Notes under the pieces: model-generated
What the model was told of the DNA's origin: nothing
Database searches by the model: none
The model's input: the letters and a program-made list of their open reading frames with translations, nothing else
In this document: positions 1 through 11,343 of the stretch, one piece after another
Position numbering within the stretch: the stretch's first letter is position 1
How the letters are laid out: every line of letters starts with the position of its first letter
Assembly (NCBI GenBank): GCA_943737045.1
Contig: CALSFV010000315.1
Span: 310,001-374,000, forward strand
Origin: Parapristionchus giblindavisi
Taxonomy: Eukaryota; Nematoda; Chromadorea; Rhabditida; Diplogasteridae
Direction of reading: 5' to 3'
DNA: 64,000 bases
Translations under genes and position numbers: made by a program

Positions 1-266
1 TCACGACAACTGCTTCCAAGTAATTTTGCTGTTCAAAATTCAAAGGAAATAGTTTTATGTTGTCGTTTTTCATATATTTTTTTCGACAAATCGTCTAATA
101 AGTCAGAAAACTAGATACTGAGCGACTCGAGCAGTCTAGACGGAAGGGAGTAATTGAGGCGGATGGGCGCGCAGCGCCCTTCCGCGCTAGCGAAATGCTC
201 CTCCCGCGCTAAAAGTATAAAACGCTCGCAAGTAAAACAATTTATGGATCCCCCTAGCACTGCTAG
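1..266 (+). repeat. Array unit 0, 3' part only
   Basis: The window opens inside this unit. Its end reads agtaattgaggcggatgggc before the hairpin, the same version as the ends of units 1 and 20, and it closes with CTAGCACTGCTAG at 254-266. Confidence 0.9.
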
Positions 267-1455
267 TTAACCCCTATATAAAAGATCGCAATTCGACCGA
301 TTTACCGCGGTAGGTTTTTTGAAATTTGTTCTATCAGGATGTTGGGGGAAATATGCCAGATTCCGGCTACTGGGGTTTTCGACCACGCCGGATCGAATGG
401 CACTGGTCCCGAGCCGATCCGGAGCCGTCTTTTAGGTGAAACGACGGATGTCGGGTTTTTTGCACATTTTGGCGCTAAACTTGATAATAAATGTGTCAAA
501 AATTAAAAGTTGGTATATCAAAATGACCACAAGACTTGGGGCAATCTAAATCGTATTTTTGCTGATTTTTCCCAATCACGGGTTTTCCGGAAATTCCGGT
601 CAAAATTGGCGGAGGGCAAAAAAACGCAAAAATCAAAATCGGCAAATATGAATGCTCGAAATCGGCTCTATAACTTTTTGAGATTAAGACTTATATTAAA
701 CAACTTTTTACGGCGCATCTTTTGGTGCTAACGCCACGCGCCTTGTCCCCCGGGATGATGACGAAATAGGCCTCGGAAGAAATCCGGAAAGCACGTTTTT
801 CGCGATTTTCACCTATTAAACTGAATTTTTGCGTCCCGGCTCCTGAAAGTAAATTGTACAACTCGAAGAGACGCAACTTTTTGCTTTTGGACCCAACTCA
901 TTTGGTGCAGTATTCGCCGAGTTGAGCGGTTGCGAAAAATGGTCAATTTTAAACTTTTTCGAAAAACTCAAATTTCGCACCTTTTTTATTCAACCACACT
1001 ATGCTCATGTTGTAGCCCTTGAAAAACTGGTTTAGAAAAACCATGTCTCTTCACCTCCGCACGACCTCTTTGTACCGCGAAAAATCGCCGAAAAGATGCG
1101 AAAACACGATTTTATCGTTTTCTTGGTTAAACTTATTTTTAAAATTGTTTTAGGCGTTTTGCATGGCAAAGAAAGTTGTAGCCCCACTCTTTACGCGTCG
1201 ATTGGTGTATAATATGACTATATTCAGAAATAATATAAACCCATGGCGTCGAGGTAAAGAGGTACTACTCTAAAATCACCGAGCGGGTTCGAACCCCGGT
1301 TCGATCCAAAACTTTTGCTGATTTTTCCTGACCGAAATAAAGTGTTCTGGGGTAATGTTATGTGCCAAGAATGATGAAACAAGTTGTTTTGAGCCATTCT
1401 GAGCTGGAAAATGTATATTTTATAGCAAAACATCTCTTCTCAAAGAGTAATTGAG

Positions 1456-1482
1456 GCGGATGGGCGCGCAGCGCCCTTCCGC
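1456..1482. repeat. Hairpin variant with paired C-G replacement
   Basis: GCGGATGGGCGC-GCA-GCGCCCTTCCGC. Relative to the reference form a T-A pair has become C-G on both arms, while a second change (A to T on the left arm) leaves one T-T mismatch. The same version occurs in units 0 and 20. Confidence 0.8.
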
Positions 1483-1550
1483 GCTAGCGAAATGCTCTTC
1501 CCGTGCTAAAAGTATAAAACGCTCGCAAGTAAAACAATTTATGGATCCCC

Positions 1551-1563
1551 CTAGCACTGCTAG
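1551..1563. repeat. Unit-boundary palindrome CTAGCACTGCTAG (reference copy)
   Basis: A 5-bp inverted repeat, CTAGC/GCTAG, with a 3-nt centre. It immediately precedes TTAACCCCTATATA in every unit and is the last motif before the array ends at 40049. Near-identical units separate from their differing neighbours in the stretch around this point. Confidence 0.8.
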
Positions 1564-1571
1564 TTAACCCC

Positions 1572-1581
1572 TATATAAAAG
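1572..1581 (+). promoter_or_regulatory. TATA-box-like motif TATATAAAAG (reference copy)
   Basis: The motif starts 8 bp inside every unit (unit start +8). A few units read TATATAAAGAA. Its conservation and its position just upstream of the conserved core make it a candidate core promoter, but no start site or other promoter element can be shown. A T6 run about 40 bp downstream would probably stop RNA polymerase III at once, so a polymerase II promoter is more likely if it works at all. Confidence 0.45.
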
Positions 1582-1652
1582 ATCGCAATTCGACCGATTT
1601 ACCGCGGTAGGTTTTTTGAAATTTGTTCTATCAGGATGTTGGGGGAAATATG

Positions 1653-1739
1653 CCAGATTCCGGCTACTGGGGTTTTCGACCACGCCGGATCGAATGGCAC
1701 TGGTCCCGAGCCGATCCGGAGCCGTCTTTTAGGTGAAAC
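1653..1739 (+). ncRNA. Near-invariant 87-bp core of the unit, possible structured RNA
   Basis: The stretch from CCAGATTCCGG to TAGGTGAAAC, starting 89 bp into each unit, is the best conserved part. By eye only units 6, 12, 20 and 25 carry single substitutions. CCGGATCG (1685-1692) can pair with CGATCCGG (1712-1719) over a 19-nt loop. In most units a second stem, GAGCCG with CGGCTC, can form just downstream and is followed by a T6 run. Both strands are open for 65-110 codons here in most units, but no protein family is recognised. Non-coding RNA, a protein-binding DNA element and a conserved peptide all remain possible. Confidence 0.35.
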
Positions 1740-2542
1740 GCCGGCTCTCGGGTTTTTTGCACATTTTGGCGCTAAACTTGATATTAAATGTGTCAAAAAT
1801 TGCAAGTTGGGGTATCGAACTGACCACAAGACTTGGGACAATCTAATTTGTATTTTTGCCGATTTTTCCCATTCACGGGTTTCCGCGAGATTAGCGTTCG
1901 AAGTTGACGGAGGGCAAAAAAACGCAAAAATCAAAATCGGCAAATATGAATGCTCGAAATCGGCTCTATAACTTTTTGAGATTAAGACTTATATTAAGTA
2001 ACTTTTTACGGCGCATCTTTTGGTGCTAACGCCACGAGCCTTGTCCCCCGGGATTATGACGAAATAGGCATCGGAAGAAATCCGGAAAGTAGGTTTTTCG
2101 CGATTTTCACCTATTCAACGTGATTTTCACGTCCCGGCTCCTGAAAGCAAATTGTACAACTCGATGAGGCGCAAATTTTTGCTTTTGGACCCAACTCATT
2201 CCGAGCAATATTCATGGAGCTGTGCGGTCGCGAAAAATGGTCGATTTTTAACTTTTTCAAAAAACTAAAATTTCGCACCTTTTGTTTTTCTCCAAACTAT
2301 GCTCATGTTGTAGCGCTTGAAAAACTGATTTAGAAAAAACATGTCACTTCACCTCCGCACGACCTCTTTGTACCGCGAAAAATCGCCGAAAAGGTGCGAA
2401 AACACGATTTTGCCAGTTTTCTTGGTTAAATTTATTTTTAAAATTGTATTAGGCGTTTTGCATGGCAAAGAAAGTTGTAGCGCGACTCTTTGCGCGTTGA
2501 TTGGTGTATAATATGACTATATTCAGAAATAAAATGAACCCA

Positions 2543-2625
2543 TGGCGTCGAGGTAAAGAGGCACTACTCTAAAATCACCGAGCGGGTTCGAACCCCGGTT
2601 CGATCCAAAACTTTTGCTGATTTTT
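2543..2625 (+). promoter_or_regulatory. Degenerate tRNA-like block with Pol III A and B boxes (reference copy)
   Basis: TGGCGTCGAGG (2543-2553) resembles the tRNA A box (TGGCNNAGTGG), and GGTTCGAACCC (2585-2595) differs from the B box consensus GGTTCGANTCC at one base. The 31-bp gap between them is tRNA-like. GCGGG-TTCGAAC-CCCGG folds as a T arm with four of five pairs. TTTTT at 2621-2625 could end a polymerase III transcript. There is no acceptor stem or convincing anticodon arm, so this is not a working tRNA. The B box is kept in all 25 complete units. In type A1 units the A box reads TGGCGTTGAGG. Confidence 0.5.
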
Positions 2626-2712
2626 CCTGACTGAAATAAAGTGTTCTAGGGTAGTTTTTCGTGCTAAGAATGATGAAACAACTTGTTTTGAGTCATTCTG
2701 AGCAGGAAAACA

Positions 2713-3042
2713 TGTCATGCGTGACTCTTAACTCTTACCTCGCTTCAATTGATATCTGTAGCGACATTCATTCAGTTCAACGACATTTTTCGATAATATT
2801 GAGACAAACATTGATCCTAAGACATCCGCAAAATGTCGGAAAGCTTATGAACGAGTCCACAAATGTGTTCCGTGTCAAACAATATAGAAAATGGGGGGTT
2901 GGGGGGGTGTCCCCCCCAAGCAATCAAAAGCTCACGACAACTGCTTCCAAGTAATTTTGCTGTTCAAAATTCAAAGCAAATAGTTTTATGCTGTCGTTTT
3001 TCATATATTTTTTCGACAAATTGTTTAATAAGTCAGAAAACA
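2713..3042. repeat. 330-bp segment present in long units, absent from short units (reference copy)
   Basis: GAAAACA at 2706-2712 and again at 3036-3042 brackets this stretch. Units 1, 11 and 22 are 323-331 bp shorter and lack it, diverging at the same point (gagctggaaaa). It contains the G7/C7 hairpin. It could be an insertion with a 7-bp target duplication, or sequence lost by recombination between direct repeats. The short units do not show a clean empty site. Confidence 0.6.
2899..2919. repeat. G7/C7 hairpin (reference copy)
   Basis: TTGGGGGGG-TGT-CCCCCCCAA forms a perfect 9-bp stem and follows another GGGGGG run. It is kept in every long unit. In one copy (unit 3) the C run is one base longer. 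Confidence 0.8.
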
Positions 3043-3081
3043 AGAGAAAAGTGTCCATACTTGGCGACTCGAGCAGTCTAT

Positions 3082-3108
3082 GCGGAAGGGTGCGCAGCAC
3101 CCTTCCGC
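3082..3108. repeat. 12-bp perfect hairpin, reference form
   Basis: GCGGAAGGGTGC-GCA-GCACCCTTCCGC forms a perfect stem about 80 bp before the unit end, followed by the palindrome GCGCTAGCGC (3107-3116). Every unit has this hairpin, with arm variants that mostly keep pairing. Confidence 0.85.
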
Positions 3109-3189
3109 GCTAGCGCAATGCTCCTCCCGCGCTACAAGTATACATGTCAAAAGTAAAACAATTTTCGGCTCTGCCCCTAGCACTGCTAG

Positions 3190-4821
3190 TTAACCCCTAT
3201 ATAAAAGATCGCAATTAGACCGATTTACTGCGGTAGGTTTTTTGAAATTTGTTCTATCAGGATGTTGTGCCGATTATACCAGATTCCGGCTACTGGGGTT
3301 TTCGACCACGCCGGATCGAATGGCACTGGTCCCGAGCCGATCCGGAGCCGTCTTTTAGGTGAAACTCCGGATCTCGGGTTTTTTGCACATTTTGGCGCGC
3401 AACTTGGTGTCAAGTATATCAAAAATTAAAAGTTGGTATATAAAAATGACCACAAGACTTGGGGCAATCTAATTTGTATTTTTGCCGATTTTTCCCAATC
3501 ACGGGTAGCCGGGAAATTGCGGTCAAAGATGGTGGAGGGCAAAAAAAGGCGAAAATAAAAATGCCGAAATATAAATGCTCAAAAACTGTGCAGACGATTT
3601 TCTGGAGAAAGACTTATGTTGAACAACTTTTTACGGCGCATCTTATGGTGCTAATTTCGCGCAAATAAAAATACTTCCCGATGACGAAATAGGCATCGTA
3701 AGAAATTCGGAAAGTAGATTTTTCGCGATTTTCACCCATTCAACTTGATTTTCACGTCCCGGCTCCTGAAAGTAAATTGTACAGTACGATGAGGCACAAC
3801 TTTTCCCTTTTGGACCCAACTCATTTGGTTTAGTATCCACGGAGCTGTGCGGTCGCGAAAAATGGTCGATTTTTAACATTTTCAAAAAACTCAAATTTCG
3901 CACCTTTTTTATTCAACCAAACTATGCTCATGTTGTAGCGCATAAAAAACTGGTTTAGAAAAAGTATGTCACTACACCTCCGCACGACCTCTTTGTACCG
4001 CGAAAAATCGCCGAAAAGGTGTGAAAACACGATTTTGCCTGTTTTCTTGGTTAAATTTATTTTCAAAATTGTTTTAGGTGTTTTGAATGGCAAAGAAAGT
4101 TGTAGCGCGACTCTTTGCGCGTCGATTGGTGTATAACATGACTATATTTAGAAACAAAATGAACCCATGGCGTCGAGGTAAAGAGGTACTACTCTGAAAA
4201 CACCGAGCGGGTTCGAACCCCGGTTCGATCCAAAACTTTTGCTGATTTTTCCTGACTGAAAGAAAGTGTTCTAGGGTAGTTTTTTGTGTTAAGAATGATG
4301 AAACAACTTGTTTTGAGTCATTCTGAGCAGGAAAACATGTCATACATGACTCTTAACTCTTACCTCGCTTCAATTGATATCTGTAGCGACATTCATTCAG
4401 GTCAACGAAATATTTCGATAATATTGAGACAAATATTGATCCTAAGACATCCGGAAAATGTCGGAAAGCTTATGAACGAGTCCACGAATGAGTTTCATGT
4501 CATATAATATAGAAAATGGGGGGTTGGGGGGGTGTCCCCCCCCAAACAATCAAAAGCTCACGATAACTGCTTCCAAGTAATTTTGGTGCTCAAAATTCAA
4601 AGCAAATAGTTTTATGCTGTCGTTTTTCATATATTTTTTCGAGAAGTCGTCTATTAAGTCAGAAAATAAGAGAAAAGGGTCCATACTGGGCGACTCGAGC
4701 AGTCTATGCGGAAGGGTGCGCAGCACCCTTCCGCGCTAGCGCAATGCTCCTCCCGTGCTTCAAGTATAATAATGAAACGCTCAGAAGTAAAAAAATTAAT
4801 GGATCCCCCTAGCACTGCTAG
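3190..4821 (+). repeat. Array unit 3 (1632 bp)
   Basis: Full-length unit. The core ends in the ccggatctcggg variant, which adds a second possible pairing with GATCCGG. The B box starts at 4210. Confidence 0.92.
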
Positions 4822-6453
4822 TTAACCCCTATATAAAAGATCGCAAGTAGACCAATTTACTGCGATGGGTTTTTTGAAATTTCTTTTGTCAAGACGTTGT
4901 GCCGATTATACCAGATTCCGGCTACTGGGGTTTTCGACCACGCCGGATCGAATGGCACTGGTCCCGAGCCGATCCGGAGCCGTCTTTTAGGTGAAACGCC
5001 GGCTCTCGGGTTTTTTGCACTTTTTGGCGCGCAACTTGGTGATAAGTATATCAAAAATTGCAAGTTGGGGTATGGAACTGACCACAAGACTTGGGGCAAT
5101 CTAATTTTTATTTTTGCCGATTTTTGCCGAACACGGGTTGCCGTGAAATTAACGTTCGAAGTTGACGGAGAGCAAAAAAACCCGAAAATCGAAATCGGTA
5201 AATATGAGAACTCAAAAAATCGCCCATAACTTTTTCTGGTTGAGACATATGTTAAACTACTTTTTACGGCGCATCTTTTGGCACTAGTGTCGTGCCCTGA
5301 AACGGGCTTGGTGATGACGAAATAGGCCTGGGAAGAAATCCGGAAACTAGGTTTTTCGCAATTTTCACCTATTCAACGTGATTTTTGCGTCCCGGCTCCT
5401 GAAACTAAATTGTGGAACTCGATGAGGCGAAACTTTTTGCTTTTGGACCCAACTCATTCGGAGCGATATCCACGGAGCTGTGCGGTCGTGAAAAATGGTC
5501 GATTTTTAACTTTTTCAAAAAACTCAAATTTCGCACCTTTTTTATTCAACCTAACTATGCTTATGTTGTTGCGCTTGAAAAACTGGTTTAGAAAAACTAT
5601 GTCACTTCACCTCCGCACGACCTCTTTGTACCGCGAAAAATCGCCGAAAAGGTGCGAAAACACGATTTTGCCAGTTTTCTTGGCTAAATTTATTTTTAAA
5701 TTTGTTTTAGGCGGTTCACATGGCAAAGAAAGTTGTAACGCGACTCTTTGCGCGTCGATTGGTGTATAATATGACTATATTTAGAAATAAAATGAACTCA
5801 TGGCGTTGAGGTAAAGAGGTACCACTCTAAAATCACCGAGCGGGTTCGAACCCCGGTTCGATCCAAAACTTTTGCTGATTTTTCCTGACTGAAATAAAGT
5901 GTTCTAAGGTAGTTTTTCGTGACAAGAATGATGAAACAAGTTGTTTTGAGTCATTCTGAGCAGGAAAACATTTCATGCATGAATCTTAACTCTTACCTCG
6001 CTTCAATTGATATCTGTAGTGACATTCATTCAGTTCAACGAAATTTTTCGATAATATTGAGACAAACATTGATCCTAAGACATCAAGAAAATGTCGGAAA
6101 GCTTATGAACGAGTCCACGAATGAGTTTCATGTTATGCAATATAGAAAATGGGGGGTTGGGGGGGTGTCCCCCCCAAACAATCAAAAGGTCGAGCTTGCT
6201 TCCAAGTAATTTTGCCGTTCAAAATTCAAAGCAAATAGTTTTATGTTGTCGTTTTTTCATATATTTTTTCGACAAATCGTCTAATAAGTCAGAAAACAAG
6301 AGAAGAGTGTCCATACTTGGCGACTCGAGCAGTCTATGCGGAAGGGTGCGCAGCACCCTTCCGCGCTAGCGCAATGCTCCTCCCGTGTTTCAAGTATAAT
6401 AATGAAACGCTCAGAAGTAAAACAATTTTCGGCTCTGCCCCTAGCACTGCTAG
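4822..6453 (+). repeat. Array unit 4 (type A1, 1632 bp)
   Basis: Representative of the commonest type, marked by gcaagtagaccaatttactg after the TATA motif and by ggcggttcacatggc later. Matching copies are units 10, 16, 19, 21 and 24, plus the front of 17. The B box starts at 5843. Confidence 0.92.
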
Positions 6454-8080
6454 TTAACCCCTATATAAAAGATCGCAATTAGACCAATTTACTGGGATAG
6501 GTTTTTTGAAATTTCTTTTGTCAAGATGTTGTGCCGATTATACCAGATTCCGGCTACTGGGGTTTTCGACCACGCCGGATCGAATGGCACTGGTCCCGAG
6601 CCGATCCGGAGCCGTCTTTTAGGTGAAACGCCGGCTCTCGGGTTTTTTGCACATTTTGGCGCGCAACTTGGTGTGAAGTGTGTCAAAAATTGCAAGTTGG
6701 TGTATCAAAATGACCACAAGACTTGGGGCAATCTAATTTTTATTTTTGCCGATTTTTCCCGAACACGGGTTGCCGTGAAATTAACGTTCGAAGTTGACGG
6801 AGAGCAAAAAAACCCGAAAATCGAAATCGGTAAATATGAGAACTCAAAAAATCGCCCATAACTTTTTCTGGTTGAGACATATGTTAAACAACTTTTTACG
6901 GCGCATCTTTTGGCACTAGTGTCGTGCCCTGAAACGGGCTTGGTGATGACGAAATAGGCCTGGGAAGAAATCCGGAAAGTAGGTTTTTCGCGATTTTTAC
7001 CTATTCAACGTGATTTTTGCGTCCCGGCTCCTGAAAGTAAATTGTACAACTCGACGAGGCGCAACTTTTCGCTTTTGGACCCAACTCATTTCGTGCAATA
7101 TTCACGGAGCTGTGCGGTCGCGAAAAATGACCGATTTTTGACTTTTTCAAAAAACTCAAATTTCGCACCTTTTTTATTCAACCAAACTATGCTCATGTTG
7201 TAGCGCTTGAAAAACTGGTTTAGAAAAATCATGTCCGTTCACCTCCGCACAACCTCTTTGTACCGCGAAAAATCGCCGAAAAGGTGCGAAAACACGATTT
7301 TGCCAGTTTTCTTGGTTAAAAGTATTTTTAAAATTATTTTAGGCGTTTCATATGGCAAAGAAAGTTGTAGTCCCACTCTTTACGCGTCGATTGGTGTATA
7401 ACATGACTATGTTAAGATACAAAATGAACTCATGGCGTCGAGGTAAAAAGGTACCACTCTAAAAACTCCGAGCGGGTTCGAACCCCGGTTCGATCCAAAA
7501 CTTTTGCTGATTTTTACAAAGCGAAAGAAAGTGTTCCAAGGTAATTTTTTGTGCCGGGAATGATGAAACGACTTGTTTTGAGTCATTCTGAGCAGGAAAA
7601 CATGTCATGCATGACTCTTAACTCTAACCAATTGATATCTGTAGCGACATTCATTCAGTTCAAAGAAATTTTTCGATAATATTGAGACAAACATTGATCC
7701 TAAGACATCAGCAAAATGTCGGAAAGCTTATGAACGAGTCCACAAATGTGTTTCGTGTCATGCAATATAAAAAATGGGGGGTTGGGGGGGTGTCCCCCCC
7801 AAACAATCAAAAGCTTACGCCAACTTCTTCCAAGTAATTTTGCCGTTCAAAATTCAAAGCAAATAGTTTTATGTTGTCGTTTTTAATATATTTTTTCGAC
7901 AAATCGTCTAATAAGTCAGAAAATAAGAGAAAAGGGTCCATACTCGGCGACTCGAGCAGTCTATGCGGAAGGGTGCGCAGCACCCTTCCGCGCTAGCGCA
8001 ATGCTCTTCCCGTGCTTCAAGTATAATAATGAAACGCTCAGAAGTAAAACAATTTTCGGCTCTGCCCCTAGCACTGCTAG
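6454..8080 (+). repeat. Array unit 5 (1627 bp)
   Basis: Full-length unit without a close twin in the window. Parts of its body resemble units 9 and 15. The B box starts at 7475. Confidence 0.92.
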
Positions 8081-9710
8081 TTAACCCCTATATAAAGAAT
8101 CGCAATTCGACCGATTTACTGCGGTAGGTTTTTTGAAATTTCTTTTGTCAAGACGTTGGGGGAAATATGCCAGATTCCGGCTACTGGGGTTTTCGACCAC
8201 GCCGGATCGAATGGAAGTGGTCCCGAGCCGATCCGGAGCCGTCTTTTAGGTGAAACGCCGGCTCTCGGGTTTTTTGCGCTTTTTGGCGCCAAACTTGATA
8301 TTAAATGTATCAAAAATTGCAAGTTGGAGTATGAACATGACCACAAGACTTGGGGCAATCTAATTTGTATTTTTGCCGATTTTTCACTTTCACGCAGAGC
8401 CGGGAAATTGCGGTCAAACTTGGTGGAGAGCAAAAAAAGGCGAAAATAAAAATGCGGAAATATAAATGCTCAAAAACTGTGCAGACGATTTTCGGGAGAG
8501 AGACTTATGTTAGGCAACTTTTTACTGCGCATCTTATGGTGCTAATTTCGCGCAAATAAAAATACTTCCCGATGACGAAATAGGCATCGTAAGAAATTCG
8601 GAAAGTAGGTTTTTCGCGATTTTCACCCATTCAACTTGATTTTCGTGTCCCGGCTCCTGAAAGTAAATTGCAGAACTCGATGAGGCGCAACTTTTTGCTT
8701 TTGGACCCAACTCATTCCGAGCAATATTCACGGAGCTGGGCGGTCGCGAAAAATGGTCGATTTTTAACTTTTTCAAAAAACTCTATTTTCGCATCTTTTT
8801 TATTCAACCTAACTATGCTCATGTTGTAGCGCTTGAAAAACTGATTTAGGAAGTTTATGTCACTTCACCTCCGCACGACATCTTTGTACCGCGAAAAATC
8901 GCCGAAAAGGTACGAAAACACGATTTTGACAGTTTTCTTGGTTAAACTTATTTATAAAATTGTTTTACGCGTTTTATATGGCAAAGAAAGTTGTAGCCCC
9001 ACTCTTTACGCGTCGATTGGTGTATAATATGACCATATTCAGAAACAAAATGAGCTCATGGCGTCGAGGTAAAGAGGTAGCACTCTAAAAACAACGAGCG
9101 GGTTCGAACCCCGGTTCGATCCAAAACTTTTGCAGATTTTTCCTGACTGAAATAAAGTGTTCTAGGGTAGTTTTTGTGATATAAATGATGAAACAAGTTG
9201 TTTTGAGCCATTCTGAGCAGGAAAACATGTCTTGCATGACTCTTAACTTTTACCTCGCTTCTATTGATATTTGTAGCGACATTCATTCAGTTCAACGAAA
9301 TTATTCGATAATATTGAGACAAACATTGATCCTAAGACATCCGGAAAATGTCGGAAAGCTTATGAACGAGTCCACAAATGTGTTCCGTGTCAAACAATAT
9401 AGAAAATGGGGGGTTGGGGGGGTGTCCCCCCCAAACAATCAAAAGCTCACGACAACTGCTTCCAAGTAATTTTGCTGTTAAAAATTCAAAGCAAATAGTT
9501 TTATGTTGTCGTTTTTCATATATTTTTCGACAAATTGTCTAATAAGTCAGAAAACAAGAGAAAAGTGTCCATACTTGGCGACTCGAGCAGTCTATGCGGA
9601 AGGGTGCGCAGCACCCTTTCGCGCTAGCGCAATGCTCCTCCCATGCTTCAAGTATAATAATGAAACGCGCAGAAGTAAACAAAATTAATGGATCCCCCTA
9701 GCACTGCTAG
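8081..9710 (+). repeat. Array unit 6 (1630 bp)
   Basis: Full-length unit with TATATAAAGAATCGC after the palindrome instead of TATATAAAAGATCGC. One core substitution gives atggaagtgg. The B box starts at 9101. Confidence 0.92.
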
Positions 9711-11343
9711 TTAACCCCTATATAAAAGATCGCAATTCGACCGATTTACTGGGATAGGTTTTTTGAAATTTCTTTTGTCAGGATGTTGTGCCGATTATAC
9801 CAGATTCCGGCTACTGGGGTTTTCGACCACGCCGGATCGAATGGCACTGGTCCCGAGCCGATCCGGAGCCGTCTTTTAGGTGAAACGCCGGCTCTCGGGT
9901 TTTTTGCACTTTTTGGCGCGCAACTTGGTGTCAAGTGTGTCAAAAATTGCAAGTTGGGGTATGAACATGATCACAAAACTTGGGGCAATCTAATTTGTAT
10001 TTTTGCCGATTTTTCCCAATCGCGGTTAGCCGTGAAATTGCGGTCAAAGTTGGCGGAGAGCAAAAAAACACGAAAATCAAAATCGGGAAATATGAATGCT
10101 CAAAAACTGTGCAGACGATTTTCGGGAGAAAGACTTATGTTAAGCAACTTTTTACGGCGCATCTTATGGTGCTAATTTCGCGCAAATAAAAATACTTCCC
10201 GATGACGAAATAGGTGTTGAAAGAAATCCGGAAAGTAGGATTTTCGCGATTTTCACCTATTCAGCTTAATTTTCGCGTCCCGGTTCCTGAAAGTAAATTG
10301 TAGAACTCGACGCGGCGCAACTTTTTGCTTTTGGACCCAACTCATTTGGTTTAGTATTAGCGCAGCTGTGCGGTCGCGAAAAATGGTCGATTTTTAACTT
10401 TTTCAAAAAACTCAAATTTCGCACCTTTTTTATTCAACCAAACTATTCTCATGTTGTAGCCCTTGAAAAACTGATTTAGAAAAACTATGTCACTTCGCCT
10501 CCGCACGACCTCTTTGTACCGCGAAAAATCGCCGAAAAGGTGCGAAAACACGATTTTGCCAGTTTTCTTAGCTAAATTTATTTTCATTTTTATTTTAGGC
10601 GTTTTATATGGCAAAGAAAGTTGTAGTCCTACTCTTTGCGCGTCGATTGGTGTATAATATGACTATATTTAGAAACAAAATGAACCCATGGCGTCGAGGT
10701 AAAGAGGTACTACTCTAAAATCACCGAGCGGGTTCGAACCCCGGTTCGATCCAAAACTTTTGCTGATTTTTCCTGACTGAAATAAAGTGTTCTAGGGTAG
10801 TTTTTCGTGTTAAGAATGATGAAACAACTTGTTTTGACTCATTCTGAGCAGGAAAACATGTCATGCGTGACTCTTAACTCTTACCTCGCTTCAATTGATA
10901 TCTGTAGCGACATTCATTCAGGTCAACGAAATTTTTCGATAATATTGAGACAAACATTGATCCTAAAACATCCGCAAAATGTCGGAAAGCTTATGAACGA
11001 GTCCACAAATGTGTTTCGTGTCAAACAATATAGAAAATGGGGGGTTGGGGGGGTGTCCCCCCCAAACAATCAAAAGCTCACGACAACTGCTTCCAAGTAA
11101 TTTTGCTGTTCAAAATTCAAAGCAAAAAGTTTTATGTTGTCGTTTTTCATATATTTTTTCGACAAATCGTCTAATAAGTCAGAAAACAAGAGAAAAGTGT
11201 ACATACTTGGCGACTCGAGCATTCTATGCGGAAGGGTGCGCAGCACCCTTCCGCGCTAGCGCAATGCTCCCTCCGTGCTTCAAGTATAATAATGAAACGC
11301 TCAGAAGTAAAACAATTTTCGGCTCTGCCCCTAGCACTGCTAG
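9711..11343 (+). repeat. Array unit 7 (1633 bp)
   Basis: Full-length unit without a close twin in the window. The B box starts at 10731. Confidence 0.92.

Larger units (their letters stand above)
267..1563 (+). repeat. Array unit 1 (short form, 1297 bp)
   Basis: This short unit lacks the 330-bp segment. After gagctggaaaa it runs through about 35 bp of unrelated sequence straight to the hairpin. The core carries the gacggatgtcggg variant, shared with unit 20. The B box starts at 1286. Confidence 0.92.
1564..3189 (+). repeat. Array unit 2 (1626 bp)
   Basis: Its second half, from about 2400 on, matches units 8, 13 and 23 by eye (gcgttgattgg, gcaatcaaaag, tacaagtatacatgtc), while its first half differs from them. 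It is therefore a composite unit. The B box starts at 2585. It is used here as the reference unit for sub-features. Confidence 0.92.

Noticed and set aside
267..480. Spliced-leader, U6 or 5S RNA gene in each unit
   Set aside because: No consistent donor site or Sm site follows the TATA motif (type A1 reads gcgatggg where a donor would be). No 5S or U6 sequence is recognisable, and an early T6 would stop Pol III.
2536..2610. Functional tRNA gene
   Set aside because: There is no pairing acceptor stem and no proper anticodon arm; only the promoter boxes and part of the T arm remain.
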